This document shows positions 1 through 9,585 of a stretch of 64,000 nucleotides of DNA, piece after piece. Location: the NCBI GenBank assembly GCA_033398695.1, contig CM065818.1, positions 56,452,001 to 56,516,000 on the forward strand. The letters are read 5' to 3'. Under the pieces are notes generated by a model. That model had not been told where the DNA came from. It made no database searches and worked only from the letters and a program-made list of their open reading frames with translations. Position numbers and translations under genes: made by a program. Source of the stretch: Orobanche coerulescens. Its lineage: Eukaryota > Streptophyta > Magnoliopsida > Lamiales > Orobanchaceae. How positions within the stretch are numbered: the first letter of the stretch is position 1; every line of letters begins with the position of its first letter.

Positions 1-30
1 CCGACCCAAACCGACCCATGCTCATCCCTA
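1..30 (-). mobile_element. hAT-like terminal sequence, cut by window edge
   Basis: Read on the minus strand from 30, the sequence begins TAGGGATGAGCATGGGTCGG, the form (C/T)AGGG-TG-GCA with following GGGTC repeats that many plant hAT elements have at their ends. The rest of the element would lie left of the window, so neither the partner end nor the target duplication can be checked. Confidence 0.4.
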
Positions 31-98
31 CATTTAATAAGATCTATGGATGAAATTCATTCTTATTTCTTAACTTAAATTGCATTCTCACCTGAACT

Positions 99-142
<44 letters not shown>
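99..142. repeat. (CA)n-(TA)n microsatellite
   Basis: About twelve CA units run directly into about ten TA units. It lies just left of the CACTA element and has no coding sense. Confidence 0.95.
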
Positions 143-170
143 ATATGTACGTGTAAATGTACATTAAATT

Positions 171-1041
171 CACTATTAATTTTAGTACTTTAGCCGACGA
201 TCAAAGATTGTTGGCTAAGGCTGAAAGTCGTCAGCTACACTACTGGATCATCTGATAAAGTCTCATCGGCAGATATCCATTGGTTAAGGTTTAGCCGACG
301 ACATCTTGGGGGAACCGTCTGCTAAAACTGCAACTTTAGACGATGACTACTTCATTGTCGGCTAAAGTATTAAGAGTTTCAACGACGGCGACGAGTTGTC
401 ATCGGCTAAACTCCAGATAAAAAAATCTACATACAATTCAGCCTAGACTCATTCCAACCCAAACCTGAACCGCCGAGATCCCAACTAGCCAGCGAGAAAT
501 AAATCTCAATATATGCGCATGGTGGGACTCGAGCCCACGACCTTCCCCTCTATGAAGTAGTACATTGCCGCTGAGCTATATGGATTATATGTGTAAAATA
601 TTTCAAAATATTTTATTTATTACATTTAAAAAATAAGTTTATTTACTTATTTATTATTAAATCTTTGTGCTCAATGTATTAAAAATTTATGTCTATTAAA
701 ATTATGTATTTTACAGAAAAGAATTTTATTTTACGGTAATAATTTTTTTTAGAAAGTACATTATCAATTAAAATTTAAAAGTCAAATAAAAAATCAGAAT
801 AATCATACTTTAGCCGACAAGTAGATCTATGTCGTCGACTACAATATGAAGTAGTCGTCGGCTAAAGTATTGGTACTTTAGCCGATGGTCTATGTCATCG
901 GCTAAGGTGTCGATACTTTAGCCGCTAACATATTGTCGACGGCTAAAGTTATGGGACTTTAGCCGACGACATGACTTGAAGTGGTCGGCTAAACTATTTT
1001 AGACGACGGCCTATTTACTCGTCGTTGAAATCATGATAGTG
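171..1041. mobile_element. Non-autonomous CACTA (En/Spm) element
   Basis: The left end reads CACTATTAATTTTAG and the right end, read on the minus strand, CACTATCATGATTTC. Both begin with CACTA, the hallmark of the superfamily, and both are flanked by the same 3-bp duplication ATT (168-170 and 1042-1044), the size CACTA transposases make. Two subterminal blocks (about 190-415 and 805-1025) hold many direct and inverted copies of a core like TTTAGCCGACGAC or GTCGGCTAAAG, able to fold into hairpins; such arrays are transposase-binding regions in this superfamily. No transposase is encoded in the 871 bp, so movement would have depended on a full-length relative. Confidence 0.8.
517..585 (-). tRNA. 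Degenerate tRNA-like sequence (pseudo-tRNA or SINE head)
   Basis: On the minus strand there is a good pol III A box, TAGCTCAGCGG (568-578), and a near-consensus B box, GGCTCGAGTCC (525-535), inside a perfect 5-bp T stem (GTGGG/CCCAC). The acceptor arms do not pair well and the anticodon loop would be 8 nt, so it is not a working tRNA gene. It sits in the middle of the CACTA element. It could be a captured tRNA relic or part of a SINE. Confidence 0.45.
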
Positions 1042-1681
1042 ATTTAAATAAATACTACAAGATTATAGATTTCTTACTTTTTTTAATTTATACTTTAAAC
1101 TTTTATATGCGGGACGTCTCGTCCAGTCTCAATCGGGATAAGGCCCGCGCGGGATGAAATTCCCAAATTACCAATTCCTTCTCATCCCGTCCCGCTTGTT
1201 ATTATACAGTACGGGACGTGGGATGACCCCAAACTCGTCCCATCTCGTCTCATGCCCACCCTTATATATTGTTATTATTGCATGGGTCATTACTATTAAG
1301 GTGGACCCTATAAGCTTCCATTACAATAAGCTTTTCATTATATACTATTGCTGTAGAATCTTTGAATACATTTACCGTATAAAACATAATTTTTATAATT
1401 ATATTTGGTTTTACATATATTTTTTACAAATTTTATATTATTTTCTTTATTAAATTCTTAATGAAATAATATGTTAAATAGTTAATTTGCTGAGAAATTA
1501 ATTAGATAGTAGTATGGTACTAAAAGAATCAACTAATTTTATTAATATATGACAATTTAATACGTATCTTATATGTTGTTTCTTAATTCACTAGGAATTA
1601 CATATTAGATTGCAATATTTTCATATAACATGTATTTACTCGTTAACGTATATTAATTAATTTTCATGTTACAAATCTAGT
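1042..1681. other. Non-coding stretch with hAT-like GGGAC repeats
   Basis: AT-rich. Between about 1095 and 1264 lie GC-rich repeats of GGGACG and CGTCCC, ending in CCCACCCTTA, which on the minus strand resembles a hAT terminus (TAAGGGTGGGCA). No partner end or duplication was found. The short open frames here show no recognisable domain. Confidence 0.35.
1294..1345 (+). repeat. Dispersed direct repeat, copy 1 (copy 2 at 2259-2309)
   Basis: About 50 bp around TATAAGCTTCCATTACAATA recur with a few changes at 2259-2309, on either side of the 379-bp hAT element. The cause (local duplication or two copies of an unrecognised repeat) is unknown. Confidence 0.6.
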
Positions 1682-2060
1682 CAGAGCCGGTCCTGACAAA
1701 AGTGAGGCTCGGGGCGAAATAAAAAAAATGGGCCCTTTATTACAAAAATATGGGTCCTTTATTACATAAAAAAAAAAATCACTGCAAAATGGTAGCCTAA
1801 AATCTGACTTTTTTTTTTCGTTTTTTAAGGTGCTTTTTTTAGCCCTAGTTACATATAATAATATTTTTGGTCTCAAAATCAAAAACATCAAATATCAAAG
1901 ACCCCCAAATCGAAATATAAGAATAAAACAAGTATTTAGGGCCCAATATATATATATATATATACATGTGTGTGTGTGTGTGCGCCTAAAAAATGTTTGG
2001 CCCCTGAAATGGTGGCTCTGGGCCGTCGCCTATGTTGGCCCACCCTCAGGGCCGGCCCTA
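1682..2060. mobile_element. Non-autonomous hAT element (379 bp)
   Basis: The ends are inverted repeats, CAGAGCCGGTCCTGAC on the left and TAGGGCCGGCCCTGAG on the right read inward. They are flanked by a perfect 8-bp duplication AATCTAGT (1674-1681 and 2061-2068), the size hAT elements make. The interior includes TA and GT runs (about 1947-1982) and no transposase. The ends match those of hAT-A (4118-18185), which may be the source of the transposase that moved it. Confidence 0.88.
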
Positions 2061-2068
2061 AATCTAGT

Positions 2069-3121
2069 ATTGAGATTACGTTCATAAATATTAATATTAT
2101 TTCCTTATAAATCTTATTCAATTAACTAACCTTATGTATTTGAATTTAACTATAAATGTGCTCTTCAAAAATACAATATTCTAGAAATATTAAAAAATAG
2201 ATAAATTATGAAAATATCATATGAACAAAATATTACCTTTTAATATATAGTAATAGATATTAAGTTGGACCGTATAAGCTTCCATTACGATAGGATTTTC
2301 ATTATATATACACATTCATTCACGATGTACATAAGATGTAACTTGTAATGCATTTTTATTTTGTCTTCTAATGCACGGTTAAGATACTATATTACATACA
2401 TACTTTTCTAACAATGCACAATTAATCAAAATACACTAGGAACATAATATATCTATATATTTTAAAATATAGTTAAGTATATATGCATTTACATAAAATT
2501 AAATATGTAATGAATTCATTTAAATATAGTTGGACCTAAAATTTCTACTTTAAAATTAGTTTTGAACGGATCTTGGTGGAAACTCGCGGCTGGATGAGTG
2601 GGATCCAGCATGAAGCAATCATTGAGGGATGACTGAGCTCGGTGGGAACCTGCGGTTGGATAGGTTGGATCCAGCATGAAGTAATCACTTGGGGGACGAC
2701 TCATTGTGCGCGGAAGTTGAGGATATTTAATAAAATAACTATTTAAACATCTTGCGATCTAACGGATAGCAGTTCTGAGGGGTCGAAATTATTATCCTGA
2801 TAACTAATTAAATATAAACTTAGAACCTCGGTATTAAAAAAAATTCGGACTATATATGTCAAGACTATCACTATAGGAGAAGCCTATTGCAATGGAAGGT
2901 TATCGTTATTCAGTCAGTCCACATTTTTATTTATTAATTAGTTACATGTTTTACGTCAAAATGAATGGTCCATGTGGATTTTGGTTTATTAAGTGAAAAG
3001 CATGCACCGAAAGTAGATCAGAAATGGCCCATGTCTTTATTGAAGAGTTGATGAGGGTAAAATTTAGAGTCACCCAGAAGGAAATTATGGACGACATAAT
3101 TCCGGCGACTCGAGCTTCACC
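2069..3121. other. AT-rich non-coding stretch, nothing recognised
   Basis: Apart from the short tandem repeat at 2575-2706 and the second copy of the direct repeat at 2259-2309, I see no gene, RNA or element boundary. Open frames are short, overlap on both strands and show no known domain. Confidence 0.5.
2575..2706. repeat. Two tandem copies of a 66-bp unit
   Basis: Copies at 2575-2640 and 2641-2706 share blocks such as GGATCCAGCATGAAG and GGTGG-AA-C--GCGG, with scattered substitutions. No function is apparent. Confidence 0.8.
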
Positions 3122-3637
3122 TAGAACTGTAAACAAGCCGAACAGTACTAAACTTTCATTGAATTCGGCTCGGGTCAAACTTATTCGAATCTTAGGTTCG
3201 ATTCGGCTCGAAAGGTCTGAGCTTTTACTTTTGTTATTCGGCTCGAGTTCGAAGGGTTTTTTAGCATTAACGTTCGATTCGATTCGGTTCGAATGGTTTC
3301 GAACAGTTCGAACATGTTCGGCTCATGTTAGAAAAAATCTAAAATATTATTCAATTTTCTCATAAATCATGAAATGAGCTTGAACTTATTGGATCTGGAG
3401 TTCTGGACTAGTGTATATAATTAATATAAATATGTATAATATACTAATTTATATATAGGTTTCCAAAAAAAAAAAACGGCCGAGCCGAACATGTTCGAGC
3501 TATTCGGCTCGATTCACGGAATAGCAAAAATAAACGTTCGGCTCGGCGCGTTAATCACCGAATCGAACATCGAATCGAACTATTTCGAACCGAATATGAC
3601 GAATCGAATCGAACCTTTACGTTTGTTCACAGCCCTA
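3122..3637. mobile_element. hAT-like non-autonomous element, decayed
   Basis: The left end reads TAGAACTGTAAACAAGCCGA and the right end, read on the minus strand, TAGGGCTGTGAACAAACG; both resemble a hAT terminus. The interior is packed with TTCGGCTCG, GTTCGAAC and TCGATTCG repeats in both directions, so it could fold back on itself. A flanking 8-bp duplication is not recognisable, so the boundaries are less certain than for the other hATs. Open frames across it are by-products of the repeats. Confidence 0.55.
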
Positions 3638-4117
3638 CCTACATGCAACATGGTTAGGTCTTGTCAAAGTATATTTACAAAAAGAAGTCTTTATATAACT
3701 ATACAATATATAATTTTATTTATAAAATTAAAACAAACAAAAAGTTTATACACATATAACATAAGCTGGACACATGGAAAGAAAACCTATTTCATATCCC
3801 ATAACCTATCAAATTTAGTTTCGAAATGAATAAAATTTTCCCATCATATAATATGTATGTCTCTCCCCCTATTTTTTCTTCTCTCTCTCTCTATGCAAAT
3901 ATAGATAACTTTTTATCTAGTTCTTTGGCTTGTTTTGTAATTCATCCATTCGCTTCGGGAAAAGTTTCTTGAGGAGGAAGAAAACTCGTTATTTTGTCGA
4001 CTGCGATTTAGTGAAAATTGTTGTGCAATGCGGTCGGAATCCGTGTGTGGTGGCATGGTGGAGGGTCTGATCAGTGTAAAGCAGAGCTAATATGTGTTTA
4101 GCAGTGGATCCTGATCT
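3638..4117. other. Non-coding stretch left of hAT-A
   Basis: Contains a pyrimidine-rich CT run near 3860-3892 but no gene or element that I can recognise. The last 8 bp (4110-4117, CCTGATCT) are the left target duplication of hAT-A. Confidence 0.5.
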
Positions 4118-4802
4118 TAGGCCGGTCCTGACATTTTGTTGGTCCTAGGCGAACTCTGACAAATAGGCCCTCTTATCGAACATAATAAACGTCAAAAAAA
4201 TTTTCAAGCAAAATGAGAATGTGCAATGAGCCTCATTAAAACCTTATGGCGAAAACCCCTTCAGGGAAAATGTAATATCCGCATTTTTCCTTCCTCTTAA
4301 TATTCTTATTTTGGTGCATTTTCATTTTTGGCAACTCGCTTGTAACCGTATCGACATTTTGAGGATATTTAATATTTGACTTTTGTCGTTCGAGCTTGTT
4401 TCGGACTCGTTTTACTCGATTCGGTGTTTTATGTCGTTTTCGTCGCTATTTCGTGTATTCTCGTAAATCGTCGCTCGGAACCGCCGTTTCGAGGTTGCCG
4501 AGGATCTGTCTCTTGTTATTACACGTGTTGTGAGCTTTGTTTGATGTTTCGGTCATGTATCGTACATTTCGGATATTTTGGGCCGTTTTGTAATTTCCCA
4601 AAATTTTGAGATAACTACGTTTGTGGATTGTTTTTTTTTCGAACCCTCGGGTAGTCGAGAATAGGTTTTCCTTCAACACTTAAATTCCTCGCCTCGAATC
4701 CTTTACGTTCGTACCATCGTGAGTCATTCACCGTTGCATTTCAATTTTTGTCTCGGTTCCTTCTTTGTCAGTGGTTGGCATGTACTCTCCCAGGAAGAAG
4801 CA

Positions 4803-4975
4803 TTACGTACGTAATGCATGTTGCCATTACGTACGTAACAGTTGTGTGTAAAGTACTCCAGGGAGTTCTGCGATTTTCGTTACGTACGTAAGCATAGGAT
4901 AGCTTACGTACGTTAACAAGCTAACGTACGTTAACAAGCTAACGTACGTTAGCTACCTGTGGCTAACGTACGTAA
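4803..4975. promoter_or_regulatory. LTR-1 array of seven 12-bp palindromes
   Basis: Seven dyads of the form TTACGTACGTAA or TAACGTACGTTA start at 4803, 4827, 4880, 4904, 4922, 4940 and 4964. They end 11 bp before the TATA-bearing palindrome. Start-to-start spacings are 24, 53, 24, 18, 18 and 24 bp. The right LTR (13383-13540) has six, one 18-bp unit being absent and two carrying CG-to-TG changes. The position suggests a U3 enhancer or silencer; no binding factor is known to me. Confidence 0.7.
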
Positions 4976-4980
4976 CGAGG

Positions 4981-5000
4981 CCTGGGTTTATAAACCCAGG
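4981..5000 (+). promoter_or_regulatory. LTR-1 TATA box in a perfect 20-bp palindrome
   Basis: CCTGGGTTTATAAACCCAGG is its own reverse complement and is centred on TTTATAAA. It lies directly after the palindrome array, where an LTR promoter is expected. The right-LTR copy (13543-13562) has one mismatch. Confidence 0.7.
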
Positions 5001-5672
5001 AGTTGACCGATTTCGGTCATTTTTCACCCCTCTCCTTCCCATCCGACTCCTAGGCGATCTTCTTGGCATTTCCGGCGATTTGAAGCTTGGTAACTCCGAG
5101 ACATCATCTTCTTCGAGTTTTTGGAGTATATTATCAACCTCTAATCGTGTTCTTCGTCATTATTCAAGGTAAACTCCTAAAACCTTGTTTGGGTAAATTG
5201 AAGGGGTGTTCATGTTTCGTCCGATTCCTTCCGTATGTTAGATTAATTCATGATGTACATGATTAATCTTGTTGGTTTTGTTGGTTTCCCTACGGATTCA
5301 TGATATATTTCGTAGTAATTTTGTAATCGAGAGGGTTTGGTTGTGGTCCGCCCTCGTCGTTGTTTCTATACGAATATACATGAATCGTAGGCGGGTTTTC
5401 GGGTGTATTCCAATTTTCATATTCGTTTAGGATTGGTTGTGATTGTGTTCTTCGAATCGTTAGGTTCGTGATTGTCGGTTCCTAGCGTTCGTCGGTGTTT
5501 CCTTCCGTTCGTTTACGTCATCAATTATTCACGGCAAGTATTTTTGGAAACATTTATGCTTAATTAACGTGAAATGGTAATGTATTTTGTGTGTGATTTG
5601 CTCACCTCGTGTTGGTCCGACGGGATCAAGGAGGGAATCCAAAGGGTTGAGTCCTGGATTCATGAGTTTGTA

Positions 5673-5838
5673 TAGCTAGCAAGCGCGGGAGGGTCCTTAG
5701 AGGCCTCAGGTGGGATCTATGATATTACTCTGTTCCCAAGGCGATGCATGTGCGTGTTTTGTTTTATAATATAGCCAGCGCGGGAGGGTCCTTAGAGGCC
5801 TCGGGCGGGAATCTATGATATTACTCTGTTCCCAAGGC
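5673..5838 (+). repeat. LTR-1 tandem-duplicated module
   Basis: Two roughly 68-bp copies (5673-5742 and 5771-5838), each running from an AGC-AGCGCGGGAGGG start through TTAGAGGCCTC to TGTTCCCAAGGC. They follow TTGGTCCGACGGGATC at about 5613. Equivalent duplicated modules occur at similar places in LTR-2, LTR-3, LTR-5 and LTR-6. Confidence 0.75.
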
Positions 5839-6403
5839 AAATTGTTTATTTGTTTGTTTAGGAAAAGACATGTCGGGTTTTGGCTTTTGAAATTGATATT
5901 GGTGCATGTACTATGAAATGTGTAAGCGATTGGTTTGCCTTGATTACTTGTACTAGCGTAATTGCTAACCCCTTTGGGGACCCGTTTTGGGAAAATTCTT
6001 GTTATGGATTTCAGGTTATGATTATCCGGACGAGCGAGCAGCGGGACAGTACGAGGATGTTGGCCAAGGTCGTTGACACGTGCATTTGGGTCTTCTTACT
6101 TTCTTTCGTTTACTTCGATTTGGTTGTCTCCCACTATTATAAACTTATAGATTGTACTCGCGAGTACTTAGGCTTTTCATTTTAAACTCCATTTTGTACT
6201 AATTTAAATTGTTACATTATCGGTTGATGTTTAATTCGCCGGTTGCTCCGGGCGTATTTTCATATGTCATATTATTTAAATGTGTATCCTCGCTAACCGA
6301 GACGGTTAGTCGATTGGTGTTCTTTTATTGTAGCCTGGTGGGTCCCATGTAGGGGTCCACGGTGCTGCAATATACTCCGATTATCTCGGGGTGTTACAGA
6401 AAA

Positions 6404-6415
6404 TGGTATCGGAGC
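6404..6415 (+). other. LTR-1 primer-binding site (initiator tRNA-Met)
   Basis: TGGTATCGGAGC, 5 nt after the LTR end, differs at one base from TGGTATCAGAGC, the complement of the 3' end of plant initiator tRNA-Met used by most plant Ty3/Gypsy elements. Confidence 0.85.
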
Positions 6416-6830
6416 ACTAGGTTTATGGATACCTAGGCTTGTTGGTTATTTGGATCTAGTCGTGTCTTGTTTTGCACATTGTCACACCGCTGCCAGCATC
6501 TCAGTACTTCCAGTGCTCGTAAGTTTTCTTATTCGGCGCTTCTGTTTCTTGCATTGTATTTCCACTTTTGAATTGTAGTTGCTTTTTCTCCCTTACTCAT
6601 CATCGATATACTTCTGTTATCTCTTAACACCAGTATGGATGCCGGAGGAAACCGTGGTCGTGGTCGTGGTCATGGTCGTGGACGCGGCCGAGGACGTGGG
6701 GCAGCCACGTCGCATTCTTCGGGAGCCGGAAGTACCGGTGACCGTCACAGTCATGCTTCTTCTCGGGAGCGCGCCGACCTTGGTATTGCGGCCGTTATGC
6801 AGCAAATGGTGAACCAAATGGCGGCGATAG

Positions 6831-8401
6831 TGACACGCTTTTTGTGTAACTATCGCAAGTGCACGATATCGTATCAAGTAGTAAAGTGGACTTTTTGAGT
6901 CCGGTTTATCGATCCCACAAGGAAGTTATGTTATAATTTGAATTATACACTATTAGTCTATTTTTATAGATACTTAAGATGAGTGAAACACACAATTAAA
7001 AAGTTTGGTTTAATAATTGCAAAGAAATTGCAATAATAGTTCTAATATTATAAGGAAATAAAAAGATAGCAATAATAATAGATTGATTATCGATAAAATG
7101 AAATAGTTGGGATTACAAACTTAGTTCGTCATTAGTTATAAAAGATGTATTGGAGATCATAAGATGAATTTACTTATTATGTTGTGTAGATTCGATTTTC
7201 CTTAAAAAGACGGTTTCTCTTTCGAACTATAAAACGCCCCTACATATTGAATCAATCCACTATATTTCTATGTTGATTGGCTTCAATACATAGCATTAGG
7301 ATTTGTGAAAATAACTCAATGAATCATCTAAGGACTAGGGGTATATTTCTATTCCCTAGAACAACTTAGAGTGAAGATCATTTGATCTAATCAAACATAT
7401 TTTCTTTCGAAACATATGAAGATCATAAATATCTTCATTAATTGGCCAAATAAATAAAGATTGTTAAAACAATGAAAATCACACACAATAATAAGTAATT
7501 CATAATATATCTTTATACAAACATAAATAACATGACTAACCTTGTTTATAATCCCAACTTAAGAAACTTAGCCCATAAAGGGTTTATTACACATATTACA
7601 AGCTTTGGTGGTCATTCTTAGTTGGATCAAGAGAAAGAATTGATCCTAACTCCTTAGTAGATAAAGGAGATAGAAGCAATAAACTCTGAACAACATATAC
7701 TACACCACACTTACAAAGATCACTCAAGAACACAAGTGTGTTCTTCACACAAAAAGAAAAGTTTACAAGAAAATGGAAAATTATATGATGAATGGTGAAT
7801 GATGAAGGATCTAAGGGGTCTATTTATACACCTAAAGTCATCTAATAGCTCCAAAACTACAGCATTATTACATTATATCGGATCAATGCCACCATCCCCT
7901 CAATAATACACAAAAAGTATAAAAATTAGACAAATCATAGCAATCTGTCAAGAGTTACGTAGTAACATTCGGAGTTACGGCCAGAATCGAGGTGACTTAC
8001 GACCGTAACTCCTGAATGTTACGGCCGTAACGTGGCCGTAAATTTGCTCATTTGAAGCTTTGATAGTTACGTTTTCAGCCCGAATTCCTCGGACTTTGCG
8101 TTTTTGCCCGGATCTTCTTCGGATGATAACTTTTGATATATAACTCGATTTTGAATCGGAAAGACTGCCGAATTCGTCTCGAAAAGCCCTACAACATGAA
8201 TATATCAAAATTCAATAAAGAGAATATTTATTAAACATGTTGTTTCTTGAGTAATTCAGTTATTTAATCCGATCATCATCCAATAAAAATAAAATTATTA
8301 AAACTAATAAATTAAAAGCAAAAAACGAGTAGACTAGCTCAATTATGGGTGAATTTTATCGATACAAACCATGGATAAGTGTAAAAAAATGACACTTATC
8401 A
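6831..8401 (-). mobile_element. Solo LTR inserted in the gag of LTR-1
   Basis: The 1571-bp block begins TGACACGC and ends ACTTATCA, giving TG...CA ends in either direction. It is flanked by the perfect 5-bp duplication GATAG (6826-6830 and 8402-8406). Removing it restores the host gag frame. No gag, pol, primer site or polypurine tract is present, so this is a solo LTR left by recombination between two LTRs. A TATA box (7820-7829) and palindromes (7954-8044) are arranged for minus-strand transcription. The LTR differs from the Tekay LTRs here; a Tat/Ogre- or Athila-type source is possible but unproven. Confidence 0.85.
7820..8044 (-). promoter_or_regulatory. Solo-LTR promoter: TATA box and palindrome cluster
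   Basis: On the minus strand GTATAAATAG (7820-7829) follows a cluster (7954-8044) with one perfect TTACGGCCGTAA dyad and several near copies (TTACGGTCGTAA, TTACGGCCA). This is the same order as in LTR-1, LTR-3, LTR-5 and LTR-6, although the LTR seems to be from another family. Confidence 0.6.
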
Positions 8402-9585
8402 GATAGCTCAGGTGGTTCAGAACCCGGATCAGGCCCATGGTAATCGGGGCGGAACAGACCGTTGGCTCCAAGATGTCATCAAGATGCATCCTCCTCAGTT
8501 TTCAGGAGCATCAGACCCGATCGGCTGGGAGGGGTGGATCAAGGAGATATCTAAGGTCTTCGTTTCCACCAACTGTCCCGAGGATCGTAAGGTCCCTATT
8601 GCCCAGTACTTTCTCACTGGGGACGCTATGGATTGGTGGGAGGCCGTGGGGCCCAAAGATCGTGTTGCTTCGTGGGCCGAATTTCAGGAGCTGATGGAGA
8701 CAGAATATTGCCCGTGGCCAGTTAGATAGGCTCGAGTCCATGCTTTCTACGATGCTCAACCTCGGGATATTCCCGTATCCCAAGCTATTGCCGATTTTAA
8801 CAAGGAGTTGGGCTATGTGAAGACCCAAGTTGTCGAAGAGAGCGACAAAATTTTCCATTTTTCCAGGAGGATGAAACTATCCATTCGGGACTATATGTCT
8901 GGACTCGTCTGCACTACCTTGAAGGATTATCAGAGTAGGGCCCTCGCTTATGATATGTCGGTGACAGCTAGTGATGAGGCTCATGAGAGTAAGAAGCAGA
9001 AGTCGGTCGGAAATTTTTCTGGTCCCAAGAGTGGAGGCCAGCCGAAATCTCAGGCTGCAAATATTTCTACGGGCGGTTCGGCTCGTTTCTCTGGGAGCTT
9101 TCGGGGTGCCGCAGGAACCTCCGCTTGTGAACCCACATGCCTTAATTGTGGTATGTAGGGCCATAGGAGCCGGCAGTGTTTTCGTCCGAAGTTTACTTTT
9201 CATACTTGTGGGCAGTTCGGCCACAAGGCCCCCTTTTGTGAACAGATTAGACAGCTTCGCGGCGCCCGTTCTTCTCAACCGGTACCTATGGAGCCGAGTG
9301 TGAACCAGGGCTCATTTGCTCCGCCGCCTCCACCGAGTGCCGTCCGAGGTAGAGGTCGGGGTCAGCCCGCTAGGGGAGGAGCTTCCAGCGTCGGCTCTGC
9401 CCAGCCGCGTATCTATGAGATGAGGAGGGCCGATGATCCAGCCGCTACTGTGGCGACAGGTACCGTTCATATCCATTCCCATCCTGTCAGTGTGCTTTTT
9501 GATTCGGGTGCTATGCATTCATTCATTTCTCTAGAGTGTGTACGCCGTTTGAGTCTCGACTATTTGTCACCTTGCGAGCCTTAAA

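Larger units (their letters stand above)
4271..6398 (+). repeat. LTR-1 left long terminal repeat (2128 bp)
   Basis: Near-identical to 12848-14957, with scattered substitutions and small indels. In order it holds the U3 palindrome array (4803-4975), a TATA box inside a 20-bp palindrome (4981-5000) and a tandem-duplicated module (5673-5838). It ends at TGTTACA, followed after 5 nt by the primer site. An open frame at 5880-6185 recurs in the right LTR only because the LTRs are copies; it has no recognised domain. Confidence 0.95.
6635..9585 (+). pseudogene. gag: LTR-1 gag and protease region, interrupted
   Basis: Gag forms the particle that packages element RNA. The start at 6635 opens a Gly/Arg-rich head (alternating GR residues). 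Coding stops at 6830, where a solo LTR entered, and resumes at 8407 in what was the same reading frame before the insertion. The capsid part contains HPPQFSG, WEGWIKEI and DAMDWWEAV, typical of plant Gypsy gag. Further on are a CX2CX4HX4C zinc knuckle (9132-9182), a second finger missing its first Cys, and the aspartic protease motif VLFDSGAMHSF (catalytic Asp at 9501). Two stops break the frame: TAG at 8727-8729 and TAG at 9156-9158 inside the zinc knuckle. The frame ends at 9585, and the continuation to pol is shifted. The stops look like single C-to-T changes. Confidence 0.88.

Noticed and set aside
517..585. A functional tRNA gene
   Set aside because: Acceptor stem does not pair and the anticodon loop is the wrong size, though A and B boxes remain.
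3024..3365. Open frame of 113 codons
   Set aside because: Its second half runs into the GGCTCG/TTCGAA repeats of a hAT-like element; no domain and strong frames on both strands.
6579..6812. Frames overlapping the Gly/Arg-rich head of gag on both strands
   Set aside because: They are by-products of the CGTGGT repeats; only the frame from 6635 continues into capsid and zinc-knuckle sequence after the solo LTR.
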